Shown here: positions 49,227 to 60,294 of the stretch, piece by piece
Position numbering within the stretch: position 1 is the first letter of the stretch
How the letters are laid out: each line of letters opens with the position of its first letter
From: Paraburkholderia phenoliruptrix
GTDB taxonomy: Bacteria; Pseudomonadota; Gammaproteobacteria; Burkholderiales; Burkholderiaceae
Direction of reading: 5' to 3'
Assembly: GCF_019511605.1 (NCBI RefSeq)
Contig: NZ_JAEUAV010000001.1
Coordinates: forward strand, 124,001 to 188,000
DNA length: 64,000 bases
The notes under the pieces: generated by a model
Databases searched by the model: none
What the model was told of the DNA's origin: nothing
The model's input: the letters and a program-made list of their open reading frames with translations, nothing else
Position numbers and translations under genes: made by a program

Positions 49227-49535
49227 TCAGTCGGCGTCGCCGGATTCGGGCGGGCGGATGCTCGCATCGCGAGCGTCGGTCCTTTCGTGCGGAACAGGCA
49301 GCTCATATGCGTCGCGCAATGCCGGCCGTTGAAGCTCCGCCTGTGCGCGGCGCTTGATGGCCTCGGCAATCACGAGTGCCGTCAGATCCACGGGCGCCGC
49401 GAAGAACCACGCGCGCTTTGCGCCGACGTGAGCCCGATAACGCAGGCGCGGCGCCCTGGCCGCGGACCGAGTGACTGACGTAGCTGATTGATCGTGGCGC
49501 GGCGCGCAGGCCGGCCCGGAAATTTGCGTTTTCAT
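49227..49535 (-). CDS. hypothetical small protein
   Basis: A possible 102-residue protein that I do not recognise. It is rich in Ala and Arg, with a more ordered middle part AWFFAAPVDLTALVIAEAIKRRAQAELQRPAL. The main support is a strong GGGGGA ribosome binding site 5-6 nt before the ATG and a position in line with nadV. It could also be a chance frame in GC-rich DNA. Confidence 0.4.
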   Translation of the reverse strand: MKTQISGPACAPRHDQSATSVTRSAARAPRLRYRAHVGAKRAWFFAAPVDLTALVIAEAIKRRAQAELQRPALRDAYELPVPHERTDARDASIRPPESGDAD

Positions 49536-50898
49536 GACATCCCCCGTACGAATGACACGCTGATACGCTCATCTGCTGATGGCTCCGTTGCAGCGTTCCA
49601 GGTCCGCCGTGCTCACGCGAATGCGCGAACACGGCGCCCGGTCCACTCGCAACTCCGCCTCTCTATGGAGGCTCTCTGGCCTTCTCCCCGCTTCGTCGCG
49701 CCGGTTGGCCAAGACCGTACGCTGCCCCTTTCCCTTGTATGCACGTCGCTCGCGCAAACGTTGCCGCGCGAGGTACCTGTCGTTATATGTCCAGCACTTT
49801 CACCCTTCACAGACGAAAAAAACCGGCGAGGTCAGAGCTTTGCGTCGTCGGTTCACGAACCACCGCTTCGCATCGGTTGTTCGGCCCTTGTTGTTGGACG
49901 TCCGTCTGTCATGGCCCCGCCGCAGCCTCGTATGACGCATTGGCGCTCCCCGGCCGCGTCCACGAAGTCGTTCTGTTGCTGCCGATCGTTCCGGCTTTCC
50001 CCTCGCTTCGGCCTCGTATTCCTCGGCTGACGGGCAGCAACACATTCGCTGTGACTTGCTTATTGCAATGGTTATGCCATGTGCGCGCAGGTGCTGTCGC
50101 ACAAGGCATCTCGTAGATTGCGCGGCAACCGCTCGGGCGGCCGCCGCATGAGGTGACGCCGAGTGATTCGTATACGAGACGCGCTGCGGCCTCGCAAAGG
50201 TGCGCGACATACGGATTGAACGCATGGAATTCGCGCATCGTATAAGCGTTCTATCCCGCAGCCCCGCATGCCTTCGCGCCTGGCGGGAATGCGCCGGTCA
50301 ATATTGTGCTATCGCCGTGCATTGAAACGGTGCGAATAGGCCGCAAACGGATGAAGTCGATTTTGTTGCAGGTGTGAAACATGAGCATTCATGGCGCGAG
50401 CATGTGCGGGTCACGCTCGTACACGTGCTGCGTACTCCAACCCTCACAACAGGGCTTGACGCAACGCATTTGAAACGGCATGTGATTAGCCGCGCAATGT
50501 CCGCCATATCAGGCAACTACTGAATAACCGTGAATCAATCAACAAACTTTTCCGCTACTGATTTGTTTGTATAGCATTCCAAAGCGCTTTCGCTTATGTT
50601 TAAGTCACGCGCCGGACAGAGCGCGATAAAAAATGGCGTGCTGGTCAAGAAGCGGTACAAGTGATTCGGGGATGAACAGTGCGGCGGTTGCAACATCAAT
50701 CATGCTCCCGCCTGTCGCAGACATGCGGCACCTCGCGGCTCGCGCCGTACCTCGCCTGCCCGGCTAGAACGTCGACTGTTGAACCGGCCATTGGCCGCGC
50801 TCACAACAGAGCGCGCTGCTGGCATTGGGCTTCGCGCCGGACCTACCACACAGGCCGGCCGGCTCGCTTAATCCGGAGGCCTTGCGGCCTTGCCGGTC
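49536..50898. other. 1.36-kb gene-poor stretch
   Basis: No frame here has convincing coding character. The first half is GC-rich; 50290-50670 is clearly more AT-rich than the rest of the window, with runs such as AATCAATCAACAAACTTTTCC near 50530. It should contain the promoter region of the sigma-54 regulator at 50899. One minus-strand frame at 49909-50238 has a protein-like start but no good ribosome binding site and decays after about 55 residues. Degraded or foreign DNA is possible. Confidence 0.55.
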
Positions 50899-52449
<1,551 letters not shown>

Positions 52450-53017
52450 GGTCCTTATAACGCAGCGAGCGAAGCGCGTTGCGGTTTGCGGCGCGTTTTC
52501 GGTTTCGGTTCGGCAAGCGGCGGGGCAGTGGCCCGCGCCGCTTGCACGCAGCGGGCCGAGACGCGACTGAGTGCGGGATTGCAGTTCGACAGGCCGAGCG
52601 GCGGGCGCCCAGAGCCGGCGTGTGCGCATGATCGGAAAAAGCGCGGTTGGACCCGTTGGCGCCGCTGTGGGCTGTGCCCCCCGGCCCACCCACGCGCGTT
52701 CGCCCACATCAAGCCCGGCTTCCAGTCGACATCTTTCTGCGCGGGCCCACCTCATGGCAGCCGACGCCCCCGGCTCGCCACCAGCCTCACCGCTCCCGCG
52801 ACGCACAGGCAAGCAACTTGCTACCGCCTCTCGCCAGCGCCGCACGCCTTTCGCGAGCGGGCATTCGTGACCCGGCAAGGCCCGCCGCAGGACGCAAGCT
52901 TGACGACTCAGGAACTTGTGCCGCCCATGCCGTGTCGGTCAAGGCCAAGCCGAAAATCGCCAGACCGGCCCCTGCATCCTGCGATGCCGTCGCACCCCGC
53001 GGCCCGTCTTATACCTT
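52450..53017. other. 568-bp gene-free stretch
   Basis: This GC-rich interval lies between the sigma-54 regulator and the MscS-type gene. Open frames on both strands read as Arg/Pro/Ala-rich noise. No terminator with a T-tract and no clear promoter was found, although the MscS gene must be transcribed through or from here. Confidence 0.55.
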
Positions 53018-55783
53018 ATGCGCAAACTACTACACGCCTGCTTCGTCGCTCTGCTCATTCTCGGCGCACCGCCCGTCCTTGCCGCGGTGACGCCGGCCAC
53101 GCCCGCGTCGGCGGCCTCGGGCACCGCCGTCACACTGACACCGGACCAGGCGCGCCAGGCACTGTCGGTACTCAACGACCCCAAGCGCCGCGCGCAGGTT
53201 GCCGATACCTTGCAGGCCATTGCCGCCGCCGGCGCGCTCAGCGCCCCGGCATCGACCGCGGCGCCGGCCTCCGCCCCCGCCCCCGCAAGCGGCGCTGCCG
53301 CGCTCGTGCCCGCCGCGTTCAAGTCCAATGGACTGGCCTCGCAACTCGCGCGGCAGGGCGCACACTGGGCCGTGCATCTCGGTACGTCGCTGCGCAACTC
53401 GGTGACGGCCCTGCTCGACGTGGCGTCGGTGCGCGCGTGGTGGAACTGGCAATTGACCAGCCCGCAGGCCCGCTCCGTCCTCGCGCACGTCGCGTGGTCG
53501 TTGCTGGCCGCGCTGTTGCCGGCGCTCGCGCTCGAATGGCTCGCGCGGCGTCTGTTGCGCCGCGCCTATCGCGCGCTCGCCGCGCGCCGTGAACATGGCG
53601 ACCTCACGGACGCGCCGCGCACCGACCTGCCGGTCGACGTGGTACCCCAACCTGCCGACGCGCCGAACGCCGCGCCGCCCTTGCCTGCTCCGCCGGTCGC
53701 CGAGGCGCGGGCCAACGCGGAAGCTGAGGCAGCCGCAAAGCAGGCCACAGCGGCAGCCGCAGCGAGCTCGGCAGCGACGCCCGCCACCGGCGAGCCGCCG
53801 GTGACTCCCACGCCCGCGCCGTCCGCCGCCACCGGCAAGGCCGCCGAGGCGAAAGGCAAGCAGAACGCGACGCACCACTGGACACTCCTGCAGCGCCTGC
53901 CCCGCGCGCTGCTGGTCACGGTGCTGCGGCTCGTGCCGCTGGCCGTGTTCGTCGGCGCCTCGAGCGCTCTCATGTCGCTCTTTACCGACGACAACACCCC
54001 GCAAGACCGCGCACTCGACTCGCTCGTCGACATTTATGTGCTGTGCCGGCTGGTTGTGATCGTCAGCGGTTTCTTCCTGCAGCCGGCCGCGCCGCGTCTG
54101 CGTCTGTTGCGCATGAGCGATGCGTGGTCCGTCTTCGTGCATCGCTGGGTGATCCGCATTGTCAGCGTGATCGGCGTCGGTTCGGCGGTGGCGGAAATTG
54201 CCAGGTCGCTCGGCCTGAACGAGGCCGCGCACCTCGCGTTGATGAAGGTCGTCGCGCTCGCCGGCCATGTGATGCTCTCCATCCTGATCCTGCAATGCGC
54301 GAAACCCGTGGGCGAGCTGATCCGGCAGCGCGCCGCCGCGCGTAAGTCGCTCGAACTGGCCGGCAATGCGCTCGCCGACGCATGGGCATGGCTTGCGGTG
54401 TTCGTGGTGATGGCGCTGTGGTTCATCTGGGCGCTCGACGTGCAAAACGGCTACCACGCGTTGCTGCAGTTGGGCGGCATGTCGCTCGCGGTGCTGGTGG
54501 GCGCGCGCGTGCTCGCCATCGTGATTTTCGGCGGACTGGCGCGGCTTTTCAACGGCCGCGAAGACGCCGACCAGTCGCTCGTGCACCAGCACGCGTACCG
54601 CTACTACCCGCTGCTGCGGCGGGTGGTCTCGTGGATTATCGGCATCGCGACCGCGCTGGCGTTGCTGGCGGTGTGGGGCGTCGATGTCGGCGAGCTGTTC
54701 CGCGACGGCAGCATCGGTCACCGGCTCGCGTCGGCTCTCGTCACCATTGGCGTGGCGGCCGTGATCGCGCTGCTCGTGTGGGAAAGCGTGAACGTGTCGG
54801 TGGAACGGCGCCTCGAGCGCTGGACCACGAGCGGCGATCTCGTGCGCGCCGCGCGTCTGCGCACGCTGCTGCCGATGCTGCGTACCGCACTCTTTTGCGC
54901 CATCGCGCTCGTTGTCGTGCTGACCGGCCTGAGCGAGCTTGGCGTGAACATCGGGCCGCTGCTGGCGGGCGCGAGTATCTTCGGCGTGGCGCTTGGCTTC
55001 GGCTCGCAAAAGCTGGTGCAGGACTTCATTACCGGCATTTTCCTGTTGATGGAAAACGCCATGCAGGTGGGCGACTGGGTGACGGTTGCGGGCGTGTCCG
55101 GCACCGTCGAGTATCTGTCTATCCGCACGGTACGCTTGCGCGGCAGCGACGGTTCGCTGTTCACCGTGCCGTTCAGTTCCGTGTCGACGGTGAACAATAC
55201 GAATCGCGGCATCGGCAATGCGGCGGTGCGCGTGAACATCGTGTTCGGCCAGGACGTGGATCTGGCAATCGAAACGCTCAAGGAAATCGGCGCCGCGCTG
55301 CGCGAGGAAGACAAGTTCAAGGACGGCATTCTGTCCGACTTCAGCTTCTGGGGTGTCGACGCAGTGGACGGCTCGGCGGTGACGCTCGCCGGCCAGATGC
55401 AATGCCGCGACTCGGCGCGCTGGGGCGTGCAGCGTGAATTCAACCGGCGCATTCTCGACCAGTTCCGCGAACGCGGCATCGAAATCGCAAACCCGCAGCG
55501 CAACCTGCTGACGTGGGACCCGCAAAGCGTTGCGCCACGCGTCGAAGCGGCCGAGCCGCCTGAGCAGGAGTCGCAGCGGCCGCCACAAACGACATCAGAA
55601 GCGACACCAGAAGCGGCAGGAGCAACCCAGGCGCCATCAGCCCGTTCGTCCGCCGACGGCGCTTCTTCCGATGGCGCTTCGAAAGGCGACGCGCCGGTGC
55701 AGGATCAGATTCCGGTGGACCCCAAACCCGCAGGCGGCCCGGGCACGCCCGCCAATCCTGGACAGGCCTCGCCGCATGAATGA
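53018..55783 (+). CDS. MscS-family mechanosensitive channel, large type
   Basis: A 921-residue inner-membrane protein. A signal peptide (LLHACFVALLILGAPPVLAA) starts it, then a periplasmic part, several membrane helices between about 150 and 640, and the MscS pore and beta domain near 650-830 (GVALGFGSQKLVQDFITGIFLLMENAMQVGDWV...RTVRLRGSDGSLFTVPFSSV). Two low-complexity Pro/Ala/Glu linkers occur near residues 205-285 and after 845. It probably releases solutes on hypo-osmotic shock. ATG 53018 is chosen because the signal peptide follows directly; the frame opens at 52916. Confidence 0.9.
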   Translation: MRKLLHACFVALLILGAPPVLAAVTPATPASAASGTAVTLTPDQARQALSVLNDPKRRAQVADTLQAIAAAGALSAPASTAAPASAPAPASGAAALVPAAFKSNGLASQLARQGAHWAVHLGTSLRNSVTALLDVASVRAWWNWQLTSPQARSVLAHVAWSLLAALLPALALEWLARRLLRRAYRALAARREHGDLTDAPRTDLPVDVVPQPADAPNAAPPLPAPPVAEARANAEAEAAAKQATAAAAASSAATPATGEPPVTPTPAPSAATGKAAEAKGKQNATHHWTLLQRLPRALLVTVLRLVPLAVFVGASSALMSLFTDDNTPQDRALDSLVDIYVLCRLVVIVSGFFLQPAAPRLRLLRMSDAWSVFVHRWVIRIVSVIGVGSAVAEIARSLGLNEAAHLALMKVVALAGHVMLSILILQCAKPVGELIRQRAAARKSLELAGNALADAWAWLAVFVVMALWFIWALDVQNGYHALLQLGGMSLAVLVGARVLAIVIFGGLARLFNGREDADQSLVHQHAYRYYPLLRRVVSWIIGIATALALLAVWGVDVGELFRDGSIGHRLASALVTIGVAAVIALLVWESVNVSVERRLERWTTSGDLVRAARLRTLLPMLRTALFCAIALVVVLTGLSELGVNIGPLLAGASIFGVALGFGSQKLVQDFITGIFLLMENAMQVGDWVTVAGVSGTVEYLSIRTVRLRGSDGSLFTVPFSSVSTVNNTNRGIGNAAVRVNIVFGQDVDLAIETLKEIGAALREEDKFKDGILSDFSFWGVDAVDGSAVTLAGQMQCRDSARWGVQREFNRRILDQFRERGIEIANPQRNLLTWDPQSVAPRVEAAEPPEQESQRPPQTTSEATPEAAGATQAPSARSSADGASSDGASKGDAPVQDQIPVDPKPAGGPGTPANPGQASPHE

Positions 55784-55822
55784 CGCTCGGCGCATGAATG
55801 ACGCTCGCCGGGCGCCCACGCA

Positions 55823-58087
55823 CTACTGAACCTGCCACCAGCGGGGCAACAGGCGGCGCACTTCAGACCGCCTGTAACGGTCGTCGATCAGATGCACGAC
55901 GCCCTCGTCGTGCTCCGTGCGAATCACGCGCCCCGCCGCCTGCACGACCTTCTGCAAACCGGGGTACAGATACATATATTCGTAGCCGTTGCCGAAGCGC
56001 GCCTCCATCGTGCGGCGCATCTGCTCGTTCACTTCGTTCATTTGCGGCAAGCCGAGCGTCGCGATAAAGGCGCCGATCAACTGCTGCCCGACCAGGTCGA
56101 CGCCTTCTGAAAACGCGCCGCCGAGCACCGCAAAGCCGACGCCCTGATTCGCGGTGCGAAAGCGCGCGAGGAAGGCGTCGCGGGCCGCCTCGTCCATGCG
56201 CGGCTCCTGCGCCCACACGGGCAAGCCGGGATGGCGCTCGCGCATCAACGCAACCACTTGCTGCAAATATTCGAAACTGCTCAGGAACCCCAGGTAATTG
56301 CCAGGCTTCGCCAGATACTGCGCCGCGATCAGATCGACAATCGGCTCGAGCGAACGGTTGCGATCGCGCCAACGTGTGGATACGTTGCCTGCCACCCGCA
56401 CGCGCAACTGTTCCGCGCGAAACGGCCCTTCTACGTCGAGCCATTGGGTGTCTTCTGCGAGCCCGAGGGTGTCCCGATAGAAATGATGCGGTGTGAGCGT
56501 GCCGGAGAACAGCACGGTGGTGCGCGCCGCCGCATAACGCGGCGCAAGAAACGGTGCGGGAATCACGTTGCGCACGCACAGCACGCAGCTGCTCTTATCG
56601 CGGGGGGCGTGCCTGTCCGTGGTCAGCGTGATGTCGAAAATAGAATGTTCGCCAAACTGCTCGGCCAGCGCGACAAAATGCATGGCGTCGAAGAAAAAAC
56701 GCAGCGCTGCCTCGTCGATTGAAAGCGGCGCCTCGGCAAGCTGATCCGTTACTGCGCCGATCAGATTTTGCGCGGCTGCGAGCAGCTTGCCCGGCACCTC
56801 GGCATAGACCTGATACGACGCTTGCTGCGCGCGCCTGACTGCATTCCATTCGCGCTGCAAACGTTCGAGCGGCTTGCGCAACGTGAGCGGCGCGGTCTTG
56901 CGCGCGAGCCGCAACGCCGCCTGATCCAGCGACGCCGTGTACATGCGGCGCGCGCGGTCCAGCAGGTTGTGCGCCTCGTCCACCAGCACGCCGACGCGCC
57001 ACTGGTTGATCTGCGTGACCGCGTACAGCATCGCGCTGCTGTCGTAGTAGTAGTTGTAGTCGCCCACCACCACGTCGGCCCAACGCGCAAGCTCCTGCGC
57101 GAGGTAGTACGGGCAGACGTCATGGGCGAGCGCTGCTTCGCGCACCGCCGCGCGGTCCATGCGCGACACCGCGAGTGCCGCGCTGCGAGCGGCGTCGAGC
57201 CGGTCGTAAAAGCCGCGAGCAAGCGGACATGACTCGCCATTGCATGCTTTGTCGGGATGCTCGCAGGCTTTATCGCGGGCGACCAGTTCGAGCGTTCGCA
57301 AAGGCAACGGCGCGGTGCTCTTGTGCAGCGTGTCGATTGCGTCCAGCGCCAGTGCACGGCCCGGCGTTTTTGCCGTGAGGAAGAACACCCGGTCTATCTG
57401 CTGCGCCGCGCATGCCTTGAGCAACGGAAAGATCGTGGCAAGCGTTTTACCGATGCCGGTGGGCGCCTGCGCCATCAGCGCTTTACCGTCGCGTGCAGCA
57501 CGATAGACGGATACCGCCAGTTCCCTTTGCCCGCTGCGAAACTGCGCATGCGGAAACTGCAATGCGCTCAACGCGGCGTTGCGCGCAGCGCGATGCGCTT
57601 CCTCCTGCACCGCCCAATCGAGAAAACGCTCGCACTGATCGACGAAAAAAACCTCCAGCTCGCGGGCCGTATGCAGTTGCGTGAGCACCGTTTCCTTCTG
57701 GCTACCGACATTGAAGTAAACCAGAGCAACGCTCAACTCGGCAAGCCCGCGCGCGCGGCACAGCAGATGGCCGTACACCAGCGCCTGCGCCCAATGCAGC
57801 GTGCGATGATTGGCGGGCATGCGTTCGAGGTCGCCGCGATGCGTCTTGATCTCTTCGAGACGATTCGCGACCGGGTCGTAGCCGTCCGCGCGGCCCCGCA
57901 CCGTGAGGTTGCGATGTGTGCGCGTCAGAGCGATCTCGCTTTCGTAGCCGCTCGCGCGGCGGCCCGCGACGGTCACGTGGCCCGCCATGCCCTCCAGCGA
58001 TGTGGGCGCCGGCGTGAAGCGCAAATCGAGGTCCCCGCGTCTTGCGGTGAACTCGCACATCGCTCGCACTGCAACGACGTAGGTCAT
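55823..58087 (-). CDS. XPD/DinG-like iron-sulfur DNA helicase with N-terminal RecB-type nuclease domain
   Basis: A 754-residue protein. Residues 1-170 match a PD-(D/E)xK nuclease: Asp68 in GRADG, Glu79-Ile-Lys81, and Gln101/Tyr105 (QALVY, the RecB QxxxY motif). The helicase has Walker A APTGIGKT (208-215), four FeS-cluster cysteines (275, 282, 287, 325), the DEAH box at 370-373, and late motifs GGAFSEGVDLVG and QAAGRVIRTEHDEG. It should unwind 5'-tailed or flapped DNA. Its start overlaps the stop of the FAN1-type nuclease gene by 4 bp, so the two are coupled and probably act together in DNA repair. Confidence 0.9.
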   Translation of the reverse strand: MTYVVAVRAMCEFTARRGDLDLRFTPAPTSLEGMAGHVTVAGRRASGYESEIALTRTHRNLTVRGRADGYDPVANRLEEIKTHRGDLERMPANHRTLHWAQALVYGHLLCRARGLAELSVALVYFNVGSQKETVLTQLHTARELEVFFVDQCERFLDWAVQEEAHRAARNAALSALQFPHAQFRSGQRELAVSVYRAARDGKALMAQAPTGIGKTLATIFPLLKACAAQQIDRVFFLTAKTPGRALALDAIDTLHKSTAPLPLRTLELVARDKACEHPDKACNGESCPLARGFYDRLDAARSAALAVSRMDRAAVREAALAHDVCPYYLAQELARWADVVVGDYNYYYDSSAMLYAVTQINQWRVGVLVDEAHNLLDRARRMYTASLDQAALRLARKTAPLTLRKPLERLQREWNAVRRAQQASYQVYAEVPGKLLAAAQNLIGAVTDQLAEAPLSIDEAALRFFFDAMHFVALAEQFGEHSIFDITLTTDRHAPRDKSSCVLCVRNVIPAPFLAPRYAAARTTVLFSGTLTPHHFYRDTLGLAEDTQWLDVEGPFRAEQLRVRVAGNVSTRWRDRNRSLEPIVDLIAAQYLAKPGNYLGFLSSFEYLQQVVALMRERHPGLPVWAQEPRMDEAARDAFLARFRTANQGVGFAVLGGAFSEGVDLVGQQLIGAFIATLGLPQMNEVNEQMRRTMEARFGNGYEYMYLYPGLQKVVQAAGRVIRTEHDEGVVHLIDDRYRRSEVRRLLPRWWQVQ

Positions 58088-60240
58088 GTGATGCGCTCCG
58101 CCAGGGTCGCGGCAGGCGCGGCTGTGGCTCCCGCGGCTGTGGCGGCATTGGTGGCATTGGTGGCTGCGACTGCGGCTGCATCAGCGGCCGTAGCGGCGGC
58201 GGCATTGGCGGCCTTAGCGGTGGCGGCATTGGCGGCCTTAGCGGCGGCGGCATTGGCGGCCTTAGCGGTCGCGGCCTTAGCTGTGGCGGCCTTAGCGGTG
58301 GCGGCACTGGTGGCGGCACCGGTGGCTGCATTGATGGCTGCATTGGCGGCTGCATTGGCGGCGGCATTGGTGACTTTAGCGGCGGCTGCATCGGCGCACG
58401 CATCGCTCTGCGCTTCGTCGGCCCAACGCACGTCCAACACACGCACTGGCATGCCGTGCTGCACACAGTACGTGAGCCAGCGGATCTGGTTGTCCTGCAG
58501 ACGGTCGCCCGGCCCTTTCACTTCTATCAGCTCATAACGCCGCTCGGCGGGCCAGAAGCGAATCAGGTCCGGAAGACCCGAGCGATTGGCGCGCACGTCC
58601 CGCAGCAAACGCTCGAACCACAGCTTCAGATGAGCGGCCGGCAGACAGTCGAGCGCCATCGTGACGAGTTCGGGCGTGAGCAGCCCCCAGAAGACGAACG
58701 GCGACTGCACGCCCGCCTTGTCACGCAGATGCCGCAAGATTGTCTCGCGATAAGCGCCGCTATCGAGCTGCTCGAGGCACGCCGCGAACTGCGCCGCACG
58801 GCGCGCATGGAAATCCGGCGCGTGAAGATCGGCCGGACCGCGCTGAAACGGATGGAAAAACGCACCGGGCAACGCCGCGAACACGGGTTTCCAGCAGAGC
58901 AGGCCAAATAGCGAGTTGATCAGCGCATTCTCGACGTAATAGACCGGCGCAGCTTCACAGGTCAGATGATCGCGTACGAGGTATTCAACCGACGGCGGCG
59001 CATGCGTCGCTTGGGGCGAGGGCGCATACTGCGATGCGGATGCTTGCGGCCTCGGCAAAATCAACGTGCTGCGTTCAGCGGCGCGCTCGGCACGCACACG
59101 GACCGCCGGCTCACCGAGCTTGCGCCTCAAGCGCGGCAACATGCGCGCGACGCGCTGCTGCTCTTCCTCGCTTTCAGGCGACGCCGCGGCCTGCAACGCC
59201 AGCGCAACCGCCGCGTCGAAGCGCTCGCTGCGCTCGAGCACGCGAATGCGCCGGTGGCGCGCGCCGGGCCACTTGCATAGCTCGTACACCACCATTGCAC
59301 TAGCCCACAGTTGCCGCCGTTCGCAATGCTGGCCGATGCGAAACAGCAGCTTCGCGCGCCGCATTTCGAGCCATGAATCAGGAACTTCAACTGCCCGAAC
59401 GCGCGCGACGATCTCACCCATCACCGCCTCTTCCGCTTCGCGATCGAGCAGCGATCCGAACGACTCTATCGACGCCAGTTCCTCGCGACATGCGTGCAAC
59501 GCAAGATATACGTCGACGTCCGCGCGCCGCTGGAATGCACGCGATGACGGCCCGAACGCGACCTTCTCGTACTGGAACACGCCAAGATCCGCGAGCACGA
59601 ACTCGGACCAGTCCTGTTGCAGATTGCCGAAGAACATCAGCCGCAGACGCTCGCACAACGGCGCGACGTCTACGCGAAACACGCGATCGCTAGAATGAGG
59701 ATTCCATGCCGATAGTGGGCGCGCGGTGTAGCCGGCGTTGTTGCCTGGGTTGTTGCCTGTGTAGTTGCCGCTGTTCTTGCCGTTGCCGTCCTCATCATCC
59801 CCCTGCGCATGAAACGGACGCAACGCCTCCAGCAACTCCGGCTTGCGCAAGCCGCGCGCGCCGGGAATCAACGCCAGTGCGTCCGCGAAAATATCGAGCA
59901 GTTCGGCGCGCGTGGTGAGCGCGAACAGATCGTCGAGCGTCAGGTGCGGCGCAGGGTCCAGCCAGCCCAGCGCGCTGATCGGCGCGGCCGCTTGCAACGG
60001 GCAGCCGATCTCGTCATAAGCAAGGCGGCTCGCGCGAAACAGCGTGCCCTTGCGCATCAGCATACGCACCAGCAAGGCCCGCGAAGCCTGCGGCAGCAGC
60101 GCGAACGCGCTGAAAAAAGCGCGCTCGTCTGCATCGAGCAGGTCGTCGTAACGTTGCGCGAGCCATGCGAGAGCCCGCTCGAAGTTCAGCAGATAGTAGG
60201 GAACGCCGGCGGGGGAATCCGGCGTAGCATCGGTTGCCAC
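58084..60240 (-). CDS. FAN1-type structure-specific nuclease (VRR-NUC) with repeat tail
   Basis: A 718-residue protein. The VRR-NUC domain near residues 540-600 has LPDLIRFW and ELIEVKGPGDRLQDNQ, giving catalytic Asp558, Glu573 and Lys575, with the Asp-to-Glu spacing of 15 seen in human FAN1; ENALINSLFGLLCW is upstream. FAN1 proteins trim DNA flaps and help to repair interstrand crosslinks. Two low-complexity parts are odd: an Asn/Gly-rich insertion near 150-170 and a 100-residue Ala/Lys/Thr/Asn tail (about 617-716). The frame opens at TTG 60282, but that part overlaps the LexA box; GTG 60240 is preferred. Operon with the helicase. Confidence 0.88.
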   Translation of the reverse strand: MATDATPDSPAGVPYYLLNFERALAWLAQRYDDLLDADERAFFSAFALLPQASRALLVRMLMRKGTLFRASRLAYDEIGCPLQAAAPISALGWLDPAPHLTLDDLFALTTRAELLDIFADALALIPGARGLRKPELLEALRPFHAQGDDEDGNGKNSGNYTGNNPGNNAGYTARPLSAWNPHSSDRVFRVDVAPLCERLRLMFFGNLQQDWSEFVLADLGVFQYEKVAFGPSSRAFQRRADVDVYLALHACREELASIESFGSLLDREAEEAVMGEIVARVRAVEVPDSWLEMRRAKLLFRIGQHCERRQLWASAMVVYELCKWPGARHRRIRVLERSERFDAAVALALQAAASPESEEEQQRVARMLPRLRRKLGEPAVRVRAERAAERSTLILPRPQASASQYAPSPQATHAPPSVEYLVRDHLTCEAAPVYYVENALINSLFGLLCWKPVFAALPGAFFHPFQRGPADLHAPDFHARRAAQFAACLEQLDSGAYRETILRHLRDKAGVQSPFVFWGLLTPELVTMALDCLPAAHLKLWFERLLRDVRANRSGLPDLIRFWPAERRYELIEVKGPGDRLQDNQIRWLTYCVQHGMPVRVLDVRWADEAQSDACADAAAAKVTNAAANAAANAAINAATGAATSAATAKAATAKAATAKAANAAAAKAANAATAKAANAAAATAADAAAVAATNATNAATAAGATAAPAATLAERIT
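58100..58385 (-). repeat. in-frame repeats encoding the tail of the FAN1-type gene
   Basis: Three 24-bp units, nearly identical, lie at 58198-58221, 58222-58245 and 58246-58269 (each contains GGCGGCATTGGCGGCCTTAG), followed by 15-bp relatives at 58270-58299. Weaker copies fill the rest. On the coding strand they give Ala-Asn-Ala-Ala-Thr-Ala-Lys-Ala-type octapeptides. Unit lengths are multiples of three. Confidence 0.9.
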
Positions 60241-60254
60241 GGAGTTTGCACGAC

Positions 60255-60270
60255 CTGTATGTATATACAG
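60255..60270. promoter_or_regulatory. LexA (SOS) box upstream of the FAN1-helicase operon
   Basis: CTGTATGTATATACAG matches the classical SOS box (CTGT-N8-ACAG with an alternating AT core) at nearly every base. It ends 15 bp before the chosen GTG start, so bound LexA would cover the promoter. The gene on the other side (lutC) ends at 60295 and is not controlled by it. Confidence 0.88.
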
Positions 60271-60294
60271 TGATGATAGCAAACTCCGTTGGCG

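Noticed and set aside
53030..55588. 852-residue minus-strand frame opposite the MscS gene
   Set aside because: His/Arg/Gln-rich without domains; the plus strand has the signal peptide, membrane helices and MscS motifs.
57702..58466. Pro/Met-rich minus-strand frame (PPMPPPLRPP repeats)
   Set aside because: Alternative frame of the FAN1 tail repeats; it spans the nuclease-helicase gene junction and has no ribosome binding site.
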